This document shows, piece by piece, positions 7,143 through 13,500 of a stretch of DNA of 13,500 bases (position 1 is the stretch's first letter; the number at the start of each line of letters is the position of its first letter). The stretch is from positions 1 to 13,500 of the forward strand of contig LRSK01000211.1 in NCBI GenBank assembly GCA_001563325.1, read 5' to 3'. A model generated the notes under the pieces. The model did not search any database. It was not told where the DNA came from and saw nothing but the letters and a program-made list of their open reading frames with translations. Both the position numbers and the translations under genes were made by a program. This DNA comes from Candidatus Thorarchaeota archaeon SMTZ1-83 (GTDB lineage Archaea > Asgardarchaeota > Thorarchaeia > Thorarchaeales > Thorarchaeaceae).

Positions 7143-7739
7143 CTAGTCGAAGGATCTCCAGAATTCCTCTGGCTCGCTACCATCTTCAATGAGTTCTATT
7201 TCTTGTACACCCACGCGCTCAGCGTCGTATCTGCGTGCGAGCATAGTTCCATCGAACTTCTCCCGTGCGCTGGCATCTTTGCCTCGCCAGACAAAGATGT
7301 CATCCCATGTGTCCACTAGATAGACGTCATCACTCCTGAGAGAGCTGCGCGAGAGCGGTACCTCCGCGAAGAAGGTGTCGTCACCCTCGTGATGTACCCT
7401 CCAGAGCTTGTATTCACGCTTCTCCAGCTGAACCCTTCTTAGGATTCCTTCAGTGTCTTCATCAGTTAGCTGAAAGTCATCAAACAGGACCTTGAACTCC
7501 TCGGGTTCCTTTCCACCTTCGATGCGGTCGATGTCTGCATGACCCTTCCTCTCAGTATCTTTGAAGACCGCTGATGCTGCTGTCAGGAACTTCTCATCCG
7601 CTGTAGACTTGGGGCCAATCCACAAGTAGATCTTCGGCCCTGCATCAACTAGATAACAGTCACCCCTTCCAAAGGCACCTGGGTCTGACATTCTCACGAG
7701 GCGGCCTTTTTGGATATGAAATACTGTTGGCTCGGTCAT
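7143..7739 (-). CDS. Two-domain gelsolin-like actin-regulating protein
   Basis: A 198-residue protein made almost entirely of two gelsolin repeats. Repeat 1 spans about residues 5-88, with GRGDCYLVDAGPKIYLWIG at 24-42 and a DRIEGGKEPEEF close at 71-82. Repeat 2 spans about 108-198, with DDVYLVDTWDDIFVWRG at 137-153 and a matching ELIEDGSEPEEFWRSF close at 182-197. Acidic residues after the GD/DD turns could form type II calcium sites. There is no signal peptide, so it should act in the cytoplasm. Two-domain gelsolins from Thorarchaeia have been shown to bind and sever or cap actin filaments in a calcium-dependent way, so regulation of the cell's own actin is the likely role. GGAGGG lies 12 bases before the ATG, a rather wide gap. 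The gene is convergent with the MCM-like gene (12 bases apart) and divergent from mutM. Villin-type headpiece or further repeats are absent. Confidence 0.92.
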   Translation of the reverse strand: MTEPTVFHIQKGRLVRMSDPGAFGRGDCYLVDAGPKIYLWIGPKSTADEKFLTAASAVFKDTERKGHADIDRIEGGKEPEEFKVLFDDFQLTDEDTEGILRRVQLEKREYKLWRVHHEGDDTFFAEVPLSRSSLRSDDVYLVDTWDDIFVWRGKDASAREKFDGTMLARRYDAERVGVQEIELIEDGSEPEEFWRSFD

Positions 7740-7899
7740 GGAGATGTTTTTCCCTCCAAGTGGCCTTAAGTCATCTCTGTATCAACTCGACACAGTTGGG
7801 TCGAGGATTCGTATGGAGGCGCTCATTCGCTGAGGCTTATATCGGTGATTGTTCCAGGTGGCTACAGATTCGAATCGTGATTGAATAGGGTGTTGAGTT
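7740..7899. promoter_or_regulatory. Divergent promoter region of gelsolin-like gene and mutM
   Basis: The 160-base gap holds both divergent promoters. For mutM, CTTATATC (7836-7843) is a good TATA box, giving a leader of about 30 bases, and AGGGTG (7887-7892) is the ribosome binding site. On the minus strand, TGACTTAAGG (7773-7764) and GATACAG further up are weaker TATA candidates for the gelsolin-like gene. Confidence 0.5.
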
Positions 7900-8703
7900 G
7901 TGCCGGAGTTGCCAGAGATTGAAGTACTTGCTCGTAGATTACGAGAGAAGCTTGCTGGCGAAGCCATCCGAAAGGTAAAGGTCCATGATCACGTTGTAAT
8001 TCACGGGCAACCTGTTGACCACTTTGAGTCTGCATCTGTAGGTGAAGCGTTTCAGTCCTTTAGGCCTGATGGCAAATTCATCATAATGGAGCTCGACAAT
8101 CACGATCTGGTTGTCAATCCGATGTTGACAGGTAGGTTTCGAATGACTGAGGAACCTAGAAGCCCTGTCAAGTATGACATGTTTTCACTGAAGACTGACA
8201 ACTACACGTTGTGGTACTATGACAGGAAGAGGATGGGACGAGTCTATCTTGTTCCAGTAGGCGATTACTCCGGCGTTGCAGGATTCTCCAATCGCGGTCC
8301 TTCTCCCTTGGACCCAGAGCTTACCCTCAACTTGTTCAAAGAGAGAATTGTCCGCCATAGAGGGCAAATCAAGAATGTTCTGCGAAACCAGAGGTTTGTC
8401 AAGGGTATCGGAAATGCCTACGCTGATGAGGTTCTCCTGTACGCAGGCATTCTGCCTTTCAGAAGACGCAGTTCACTCTCCAATGACGAGGTGGAACGTC
8501 TCTACCATTCTATGAAGAAGGTTCTCCTGAGAGTTCTCGACATTCTATCAGGGTGCGACCTAAGCCAATTGGGAAGTGAGAGGAGTAACTTCTTGATGAT
8601 CCACGGCAAGGGTGGAGGCATCTGTCCTCTATGCGGCGGCCGTGTTTCTGAGGTTACAGCCAACCGTTTCAGGACAAACTACTGCCAAACTTGCCAGAAG
8701 TAG
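7900..8703 (+). CDS. mutM: Formamidopyrimidine-DNA glycosylase (Fpg/MutM-Nei family)
   Basis: A base-excision repair enzyme that removes oxidised purines such as 8-oxoguanine and nicks the abasic site. It has 267 residues, a normal length. Hallmarks: N-terminal MPELPEIE with catalytic Pro2 and Glu3; Lys59 in GKFIIMEL; a helix-two-turn-helix with GIGNAYADEVL at 169-179; and a C-terminal zinc finger with Cys242/Cys245 and Cys262/Cys265, including the NRFRTNYC turn. The void-filling triad differs from the E. coli enzyme: Met75 lies in NPMLTGRF, where E. coli has HLGMSG, and DRKRMG at 108-113 has Met where Phe is usual. These changes suggest a distinct subfamily, so substrate preference between Fpg and Nei types is open. 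The start is GTG, fixed by the conserved N-terminus and by AGGGTG seven bases upstream. It is the first gene of a tightly packed run. Confidence 0.93.
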   Translation: MPELPEIEVLARRLREKLAGEAIRKVKVHDHVVIHGQPVDHFESASVGEAFQSFRPDGKFIIMELDNHDLVVNPMLTGRFRMTEEPRSPVKYDMFSLKTDNYTLWYYDRKRMGRVYLVPVGDYSGVAGFSNRGPSPLDPELTLNLFKERIVRHRGQIKNVLRNQRFVKGIGNAYADEVLLYAGILPFRRRSSLSNDEVERLYHSMKKVLLRVLDILSGCDLSQLGSERSNFLMIHGKGGGICPLCGGRVSEVTANRFRTNYCQTCQK

Positions 8704-8768
8704 AAATAGACGCAATACTAATCTGTGAGGGATACTGCCGTTCGTTTGCCACCGGGAGAGGATGGAAT

Positions 8769-9950
8769 ATGGACAAGTGGGAAGAGAGCTTTCTTAGAGA
8801 GATAGTGGAACTTGACACCAACAGCGATGAGAAGAAGAACTACTCTGAGTGTGTAGAGGTCATCAAGAAGTATTGTGAAGAGGCTGGCCTGAAGGTCGAA
8901 GTCTTTGATTCAAAGCATGACGACAAGCCTCAACCCAATATTGTGGCAACAATGGACGTTGGTGCCAAGGAAACGATTCTACTATGCACACACTATGACG
9001 TGGTTCCTGCAGGTGATATTGATGCCTGGAAGAAACCTCCTTTCAAGTTGACAATCGAGGGAGGGAAGGCATACGGTCGCGGTGCTTCGGACAACAAGGG
9101 AAACATTGTCGCTTCTGTGAGTGCGGCCAAAGAGCTTCTCAAGAAGAGAAGCTCCAAGGTCAATTGGAAACTACTCATCTCACCCAATGAGGAGATAGGC
9201 GGTGAGTGGGGAATTGACTACTTGATTAACGGGCCGCCAAAGATTAGAGGGGACTTCGCGATTGTGGTTGACTCTGGGCCTGAGTATGTAAGCATAGGTG
9301 CGAGCGGCGTTGTTTCTGGGACCATCACCGTTCACGGCAAGCAGGGTCACGCTGGCTATCCCTTTGCATATGCCAATGCAATTCACCTGTCGATTCCTCT
9401 CATGACAGTGATGCTCGACTTTGTTGACATGAGGCACAAGGTCGAATCAGAACTGCCTGCACCTCCCGAATCTCCGCATCTGACTCTTTGGGGTCGTTTC
9501 TCGATGACAATGTTTCAGGCAGGCAGCAAGTCAAATGTCATCCCGGGCAAAGCCGAAATCACATTCGACTGTAGACTAATACCCGAAGAGAAGCCCAAGG
9601 ATGTTGCGAAAGACATAGAGAACTTCCTTGAGAAAGCGAAGGAAGAAACTGGCGTAGAAGCTAGCATCGAATTCAAGATGGAAGTGGATGGATGGAGCTC
9701 TGATCCAGAGAACAAGTTTGTCAAGACATTTCACACGGCAGTCCAAGAAGCTGTGAGTCCGGAGATGCCTATCGCAGCGGATTTGGGAGGGAACGACGGT
9801 CACTTCTTCACGGAGGTGGGCATACCAACCGCTTGCTATGGTACCCTGCGCGATGACAACAACTACCATGGACTTGATGAATTCATGCATCTAGAGGACT
9901 TCGAGAAGGTCAAGAGCGCACTAATCGCATTTGCTGAGAGGTGCGAATAG
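8769..9950 (+). CDS. M20-family metallopeptidase (ArgE/DapE/CPG2-like)
   Basis: A zinc-dependent amidohydrolase of 393 residues that cleaves a peptide or N-acyl amino acid bond. The di-zinc ligands are visible: His75 and Asp77 in CTHYDVVP, bridging Asp108 in GRGASDNKG, Glu142 after catalytic Glu141 in NEEIGG, Asp168 in VDSG, and His367 near the C-terminus in NNYHGLDEF. The lid/dimerisation domain (about residues 175-290) has the GKQGHAGYP motif with His194. The family contains carboxypeptidases, dipeptidases, acetylornithine and succinyl-diaminopimelate deacylases, and the substrate cannot be fixed from sequence. The ATG at 8769 follows GAGG at seven bases; the open frame also extends to a TTG at 8691 inside mutM, but that part has no family similarity. 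It abuts the next gene directly, with its TAG touching a GTG. Confidence 0.92.
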   Translation: MDKWEESFLREIVELDTNSDEKKNYSECVEVIKKYCEEAGLKVEVFDSKHDDKPQPNIVATMDVGAKETILLCTHYDVVPAGDIDAWKKPPFKLTIEGGKAYGRGASDNKGNIVASVSAAKELLKKRSSKVNWKLLISPNEEIGGEWGIDYLINGPPKIRGDFAIVVDSGPEYVSIGASGVVSGTITVHGKQGHAGYPFAYANAIHLSIPLMTVMLDFVDMRHKVESELPAPPESPHLTLWGRFSMTMFQAGSKSNVIPGKAEITFDCRLIPEEKPKDVAKDIENFLEKAKEETGVEASIEFKMEVDGWSSDPENKFVKTFHTAVQEAVSPEMPIAADLGGNDGHFFTEVGIPTACYGTLRDDNNYHGLDEFMHLEDFEKVKSALIAFAERCE

Positions 9951-11075
9951 GTGACTGATATTCACGACATTGAGATTGGTGCACCCGGCCCTTTTCTACC
10001 ACCATTCGAGAATGCAATGAGGAACGCAAAGACAATTGACTCATTGGGCTATGACAGCATGGCCTTTCCCGACCACTTCGCGGGGTTCATCCCCGAGAGT
10101 GTATGGACTTCAGATGTTACGCCATTGTCTTTCCTACAACAGTCACCTCATACCTACTATGAGCTTGCCAGTATTATGGCCGCATGCGCTTGTGTAACTG
10201 AGAAAGTCAAGCTGGTATCGACGGTGACCGAGCCTATTAGACGTCACCCCATCCTACTTGCTCAGACATTTCTCACACTTGATCACATTAGCAATGGACG
10301 GGCAATCCTGGGGATTGGAGCCGGGGAGGTTGAAAACATCGAACCCTACGGTCTGAACTACTCTGGGCAAGTCGGGAAACTCAGAGAAGCATTGGAGATA
10401 ATCCGCTTGGTCTGGCAAACCCAAGAACCATTCAACTATGATGGGAAGTTCTGGAAACTGAAAGATGCAGTCATGTCATTGAGGCCATTGAATCCCGAAA
10501 GGCCACCTCCTATCTGGATTGCTGCCATGGGTCCCAAGATGCTGAAGATCACAGCCGATCTTGCAGATGGCTGGATTCCGACACTTCTTCCTCCAAGTGA
10601 TTATGGCAATCGTCTGAAGACAATCGAAGATCATCGGAAGAAGCTGGGCAAGAGTGGTCCGTTTACGGCCGCCCTTTGGAACTGGTGCATCATAGATGAA
10701 GACGAATCCGTTTGTGACAGGCTGAAGCAGAGCAAGCTGGCAAAGGCGTTTGCACTGCTTTATCAGTCCGACGAATGGGCAAGACTGGGCTACGAGCATC
10801 CCTTTGGGAAGGATTTCTACTCACTGACTGATTATGTGCCAATGCGCTATGATCGGGAAACCACGATGAAAGCTATAGAGCAGGTTCCCAAAGAAGTCCT
10901 TGACGAGTTCTACATGTCTGGAAACTCCGAATCGATGATCAAGATGCTTGAGGAATACTGTCGATTCGGCCTTCAGCATATAATTCTCTGGAACGTAACA
11001 GGGATGTTCGACTTGGAGCGCGTTCGGAGTTCCTACAAAGTCGTGAAGGAGGTCCTAACCTATGTCAAAGGATAA
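9951..11075 (+). CDS. Luciferase-like (F420- or flavin-dependent) oxidoreductase
   Basis: A 374-residue TIM-barrel enzyme of the luciferase-like monooxygenase superfamily, in the branch that includes F420-dependent methylene-tetrahydromethanopterin reductase (Mer) and F420-dependent glucose-6-phosphate dehydrogenase. Visible motifs are FPDHF at residues 39-43, a TVTEPIRRHP segment at 91-100, GIGAGEVEN at 121-129 after ISNGRAIL, and LADGWIP at 204-210. In such enzymes the GxGAGE loop and the first-strand DH motif sit at the cofactor. Hydride transfer with reduced F420 is more likely than light-emitting chemistry, but the cofactor and substrate are inferred. The start is GTG immediately after the preceding TAG, with GAGAGGT eight bases upstream, so translation is probably coupled. 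It overlaps the next gene by 14 bases. I would not call it Mer without a tree. Confidence 0.88.
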   Translation: MTDIHDIEIGAPGPFLPPFENAMRNAKTIDSLGYDSMAFPDHFAGFIPESVWTSDVTPLSFLQQSPHTYYELASIMAACACVTEKVKLVSTVTEPIRRHPILLAQTFLTLDHISNGRAILGIGAGEVENIEPYGLNYSGQVGKLREALEIIRLVWQTQEPFNYDGKFWKLKDAVMSLRPLNPERPPPIWIAAMGPKMLKITADLADGWIPTLLPPSDYGNRLKTIEDHRKKLGKSGPFTAALWNWCIIDEDESVCDRLKQSKLAKAFALLYQSDEWARLGYEHPFGKDFYSLTDYVPMRYDRETTMKAIEQVPKEVLDEFYMSGNSESMIKMLEEYCRFGLQHIILWNVTGMFDLERVRSSYKVVKEVLTYVKG

Positions 11076-11631
11076 GCTGATTCTCGTTACACAGAACGAA
11101 CACAAGATCGAAGAACTGACCCCAGTCTTTGAGGAGCTTGGCGTTCCCTTTGAAACATCCGGACTTGAGAAGTACGAGGTAAGAGCACCAAGTGTCGGCA
11201 TGGTCGCCATGGAAGCGGCAAAACACGCCTATAAGGTCCTGAAACGGCCGGTGGTGGTTGACGACACAGGGCTCTATATCGAGGCATTGAGTGGCTTTCC
11301 AGGACCCTACGCCGCCTACGTCCTTGAAACGATAGGGATGGAAGGAGTTCTACGTCTCATGGATGGCGTGGAGGATCGAGATGCTCGTTTCGATACCGGA
11401 GTCGGCTACGCTGACGGCTGGGTGTTTCGCTACTTCGTAGGTACCATGTATGGGGACATTGCTAGTGCAGCCAGCGGGAAGGGTGGATTTGGTTATGACC
11501 CAATCTTTATTCCAGATGGAGAATCTCGCACATATGCAGAACTATCACTTGATGAGAAAGTGAAGGTTTCTCATCGCTCTGAGGCATTCCGGAAGTTCCT
11601 AGAGTGGTACGTTGAGAATCGCCAGAAATAA
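11062..11631 (+). CDS. rdgB: XTP/dITP pyrophosphatase (Ham1/RdgB family)
   Basis: A 189-residue housecleaning enzyme that hydrolyses deaminated purine triphosphates (XTP, ITP, dITP) to the monophosphate and pyrophosphate before they enter nucleic acid. Motifs: VTQNEHKIEEL at residues 9-19 (the TxNxxKxxE phosphate loop), VVVDDTGLYI at 64-73 with the probable general base Asp68, FPGPYAAYV at 79-87, GGFGYDPIF at 141-149, and SHRSEAF at 170-176. The length is typical of archaeal members. The start ATG sits 14 bases before the previous stop and is preceded by a near-perfect AAGGAGGT eight bases upstream, the strongest ribosome binding site of this cluster, which suggests efficient coupled translation. 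It ends the run begun by mutM; both enzymes protect the genome from damaged purines. Confidence 0.95.
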   Translation: MSKDKLILVTQNEHKIEELTPVFEELGVPFETSGLEKYEVRAPSVGMVAMEAAKHAYKVLKRPVVVDDTGLYIEALSGFPGPYAAYVLETIGMEGVLRLMDGVEDRDARFDTGVGYADGWVFRYFVGTMYGDIASAASGKGGFGYDPIFIPDGESRTYAELSLDEKVKVSHRSEAFRKFLEWYVENRQK

Positions 11632-11638
11632 TAGGTGA

Positions 11639-11646
11639 CTTAATAG
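11639..11646 (+). promoter_or_regulatory. TATA-like element before the TrmB-type gene
   Basis: CTTAATAG sits about 35 bases before the ATG at 11677. An archaeal start site about 26 bases downstream would fall inside the adjacent palindrome, giving a nearly leaderless transcript. The match is modest, but the spacing fits. Confidence 0.4.
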
Positions 11647-11655
11647 GCACGCGGT

Positions 11656-11674
11656 TCACCACTCTCAGTGGTGA
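11656..11674. promoter_or_regulatory. Perfect palindrome, probable operator of the TrmB-type gene
   Basis: TCACCACT and AGTGGTGA form perfect 8-base inverted arms around a CTC spacer, centred about 12 bases before the ATG at 11677. A further GGTGAC copy lies upstream at 11635-11640. The position over the likely transcription start fits an operator at which the TrmB-type product represses its own gene. As RNA it could instead form a hairpin at the start of the message. Confidence 0.5.
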
Positions 11675-11676
11675 CA

Positions 11677-12432
11677 ATGTCGGTTAGTGACGCTACACTC
11701 AAGGCGCTGAAAGAACTAGGACTCACGGAGTACGAGACCTCATCCTATCTTGCCTTGGTTGAAGGCGGCCAGATGGCGGCTTCAGACATAAGCACCAAAT
11801 CCCAGGTGCCGTACTCCAGAATCTACGACGTGCTTGGTAGGCTAGAGGAGAAGGGTTTCATAACTGTGAGTAAAGGCCGTCCCACTCTATATACTGCCAA
11901 AGCTCCGACTGAGGTGGTACGTCTAGTCAGACTCGATTGGGAGCAGCGAATGGAGAATGCCAGCAAGTTGGTTGTGGACGAGCTCCAAGCCATCTTTGAG
12001 CGGGAAACCATAGCTACAACACGTGACGTCTGGCTGCTACACGGGCGGGCGGCGATTCTTGCCAAGGCGTTGGAGATGCTTGACTCTGCCAGAGAGGAGG
12101 TGATCCTGTCTGTGCCTGCCTTGACCATGGAGCTTGAGGAGCTAAACCCCATAATTGACAGAGCTCTGTCCGTCAAAGCACAGAGAATCAGGGTCTTGAC
12201 TTCCGACGTGGATGCTTCGTTCAAATCATTGATACCGACCGGATTCGAGGTAAGAACGCGTGATCGAGTGTTCGGTGCCGGTCTAGTGATTGATGCTCGT
12301 CAGACACTGATTATGCTTGCCGGCGGGGATGAAGATGGAGGGTTCCTTGGAGTGTTTAGTTCGGCTCCAGTCTTCGCGGCCATGGCCTCTGCCTACTTCG
12401 AGAGCCTTTGGAGCGACTCCTCCCCCCTGTAG
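11677..12432 (+). CDS. TrmB-family transcriptional regulator
   Basis: A 251-residue archaeal regulator. The N-terminal winged helix (about residues 5-75) carries LKELGLTEYETSSYLALVEG, typical of TrmB, followed by the recognition helix region SQVPYSRIYDVLGRLEEKG and the wing GRPTLYTA. Residues about 88-112 form a coiled linker, and 115-245 a C-terminal ligand-binding-like domain with a REEVILSVPAL strand-helix unit resembling the PLD-like fold of TrmB effector domains. TrmB proteins usually sense sugars, but the sugar-contact residues are not recognisable here, so the ligand is unknown. GTG codons at 11668 and 11671 are alternative starts lying inside the palindrome; ATG 11677 is preferred because it clears it. 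The gene begins 45 bases after rdgB and may be autoregulated through the palindrome. Confidence 0.88.
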   Translation: MSVSDATLKALKELGLTEYETSSYLALVEGGQMAASDISTKSQVPYSRIYDVLGRLEEKGFITVSKGRPTLYTAKAPTEVVRLVRLDWEQRMENASKLVVDELQAIFERETIATTRDVWLLHGRAAILAKALEMLDSAREEVILSVPALTMELEELNPIIDRALSVKAQRIRVLTSDVDASFKSLIPTGFEVRTRDRVFGAGLVIDARQTLIMLAGGDEDGGFLGVFSSAPVFAAMASAYFESLWSDSSPL

Positions 12433-12475
12433 CTTTCTCTCTGGGCTTTTATTGGTCGGTGTGAACCCTACTCCG

Positions 12476-12483
12476 AGTATATC
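12476..12483 (+). promoter_or_regulatory. TATA-like element before the Lrp-like gene
   Basis: AGTATATC lies about 55 bases before the ATG at 12534. A start site near 12505 would leave the GGAGGAG ribosome binding site at 12521-12527 inside the leader and exclude the in-frame ATG at 12492. Confidence 0.4.
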
Positions 12484-12533
12484 ACGAAGAAATGAGCCCC
12501 CATCTCAGGATCCTGTCACAGGAGGAGAATGTC

Positions 12534-13500
12534 ATGCCACACAAGGATGGTTCCGATCTAAAAGGCCTGCTCACTGCTGATGCAAAGGCGCTCCTGAGGT
12601 CCTTTAGAGATATTGAAGAGGCCGGTCAGATTGATGTGTTTCAACCGGATCCAGAAATCGAAAGACTCAGACAGATAGTAGGAAGCTATCGTGGGAGCCT
12701 ATTCAGTGCAGTAAGACTGAGGATAGATGTTGTTCGCAAATTGGGCGACGTCGAGGTGATAACGCAGAAAGACCTCTGGTCGCTGGTAGAGGAGCTTTGG
12801 AGAGCGAACGTGTCTCTCTTCTCGGATACTGAGCTGGCGGTGCTGAAGAAAAGTCTTGAGGAACCCGGAATCGGATTGAGGAGCCTAGCGCAGAAGAGCG
12901 GGTTGAGTTACTCACAGACCCGGCGCGCTGTCCAGAGGCTCCGTCGAGCCGATGTCCTCAGAATGGAGGGGCTACTCAATGCCGGCAAGCTTGGCCTGCA
13001 ACGAGTACTCATCGTGTTAGAGTCCCCGGAACTCGTACTCTCATCCGTATACATAACGAAGACTCTCTTCATAGACGGAGCAGAACCGAAAGCCCTGCAC
13101 GTCGCAACCATTCCGAGCGAACGAATGGAAGATATGCTGAACATAGTGAGAGGACTCAGAACCACGTCCGCCAAGGTTTCGGCCTGGAAGCTTTCAACTG
13201 GTAAGCCTGCATTTGATGGCAGATACAGCACCAAGTCCGGCTGGACCCTTGATGCCTTCCATTGGTCCACGCAGGTTCGGAAGGGTGAGAATCAGCTGGT
13301 TCTAAGTAATCCCACCCCAAGCAAGCCGGAGCGTGTCCACTTTACCGCTGCTGACCTTAAGATAATCGACCGGCTCGCAGTCAATTTTGAAGCCAAAGCT
13401 CAGGAAATCGTAGAGTCAACAGGTCTGTCAGAGAGCACTGTATTTCGGAGGAGAGCGCAACTAATCGAAGAAAGAGTTGTAGTTCCGAGATCCCGCGCAA
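12534..13500 (+). CDS. Regulator with two Lrp/AsnC-like winged helices, cut by the right edge
   Basis: The frame from ATG 12534 stays open for 322 codons to the window end. GGAGGAG six bases upstream is a very strong ribosome binding site. Residues about 96-155 form an Lrp/AsnC-type winged helix: FSDTELAVLKKSLEEPGIGL, then LAQKSGLSYSQTRRAVQRLR and a KLGLQ wing end. Residues about 270-318 form a second, LKIIDRLAVNFEAKAQEIVE followed by TGLSESTVFRRRAQLIEERV. The stretch between them (about 156-265) may be a small alpha-beta domain, and the first 90 residues are mostly helical without a recognised family. No membrane segment is seen. Proteins with repeated Lrp-like winged helices are common in archaea and are presumed DNA-binding regulators. 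The target and ligand are unknown and the C-terminus is missing. An in-frame ATG at 12492 is a possible longer start. Confidence 0.8.
   Translation, partial: MPHKDGSDLKGLLTADAKALLRSFRDIEEAGQIDVFQPDPEIERLRQIVGSYRGSLFSAVRLRIDVVRKLGDVEVITQKDLWSLVEELWRANVSLFSDTELAVLKKSLEEPGIGLRSLAQKSGLSYSQTRRAVQRLRRADVLRMEGLLNAGKLGLQRVLIVLESPELVLSSVYITKTLFIDGAEPKALHVATIPSERMEDMLNIVRGLRTTSAKVSAWKLSTGKPAFDGRYSTKSGWTLDAFHWSTQVRKGENQLVLSNPTPSKPERVHFTAADLKIIDRLAVNFEAKAQEIVESTGLSESTVFRRRAQLIEERVVVPRSRA

Noticed and set aside
7127..7146. CTAGG/CCTAG inverted repeat between the convergent MCM-like and gelsolin-like genes, as a two-way terminator
   Set aside because: The stem is only five bases with a ten-base loop, is built from the two stop codons, and has no T-rich tract.
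8691..8768. TTG-started extension of the M20 peptidase, echoing the MPE residues of Fpg
   Set aside because: The 26 residues lack family similarity, and ATG 8769 has a well-spaced GAGG; the resemblance to MPELPE is coincidental.
12433..12456. Pyrimidine-rich tract after the TrmB-type gene as a terminator
   Set aside because: It has only a short run of T and no hairpin; the evidence is too weak to call.

Overview
The window looks like chromosomal DNA of an archaeon, most likely an Asgard archaeon of the Thorarchaeia type. The main evidence is a compact two-domain gelsolin-like protein encoded on the minus strand at 7143-7739. Two-domain gelsolins of this size are a known eukaryotic-signature protein of that group. 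Supporting signs are a TrmB-family regulator, an F420/flavin-type luciferase-like oxidoreductase, a histidine kinase with an archaeal-looking H-box, TATA-like boxes about 30-60 bases before several starts, and clear GGAGG-type ribosome binding sites inside gene clusters. No IS element, CRISPR array, tRNA or rRNA was seen. The lineage is inference, since there is no marker gene here for phylogeny.

Layout. 1-1796 (minus strand): a GAF-PAS histidine kinase, followed by the first 24 codons of a second gene that leaves the left edge. 1797-2141: a divergent intergenic region. 2142-4591 (plus): an NYN-nuclease protein with OST-HTH/LOTUS-like winged helices, then an iron-sulfur protein with an N-terminal winged helix and a Cys-rich motif before two ferredoxin clusters. 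4661-7130 (plus): a beta-class DNA methyltransferase and, 25 bases later, a protein whose C-terminal half resembles the MCM lid and C-terminal winged helix but which has no Walker A motif. 7143-7739 (minus): the gelsolin-like protein, convergent with the MCM-like gene. 7900-11631 (plus): a tight run of Fpg/MutM glycosylase, M20 metallopeptidase, luciferase-like oxidoreductase and Ham1/RdgB nucleotide pyrophosphatase. 11677-12432 (plus): a TrmB-family regulator with a perfect palindrome overlapping its start. 12534-13500 (plus): a regulator with two Lrp-like winged helices, running off the right edge.

How the genes may work together. The Fpg/RdgB run pairs removal of oxidised bases from DNA with cleansing of the nucleotide pool, and its genes abut or overlap, so it is probably one transcript. 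The methyltransferase and MCM-like gene form a second likely operon linking DNA modification to a replication-derived protein; this is the least conventional part of the window. The gelsolin-like gene stands alone under its own promoter region, as expected for an actin-regulating factor. The right end is regulatory. Several plausible start codons lie inside the longest open frames (2142, 3497, 8769 and 11677), chosen from ribosome binding sites, TATA boxes and domain boundaries.
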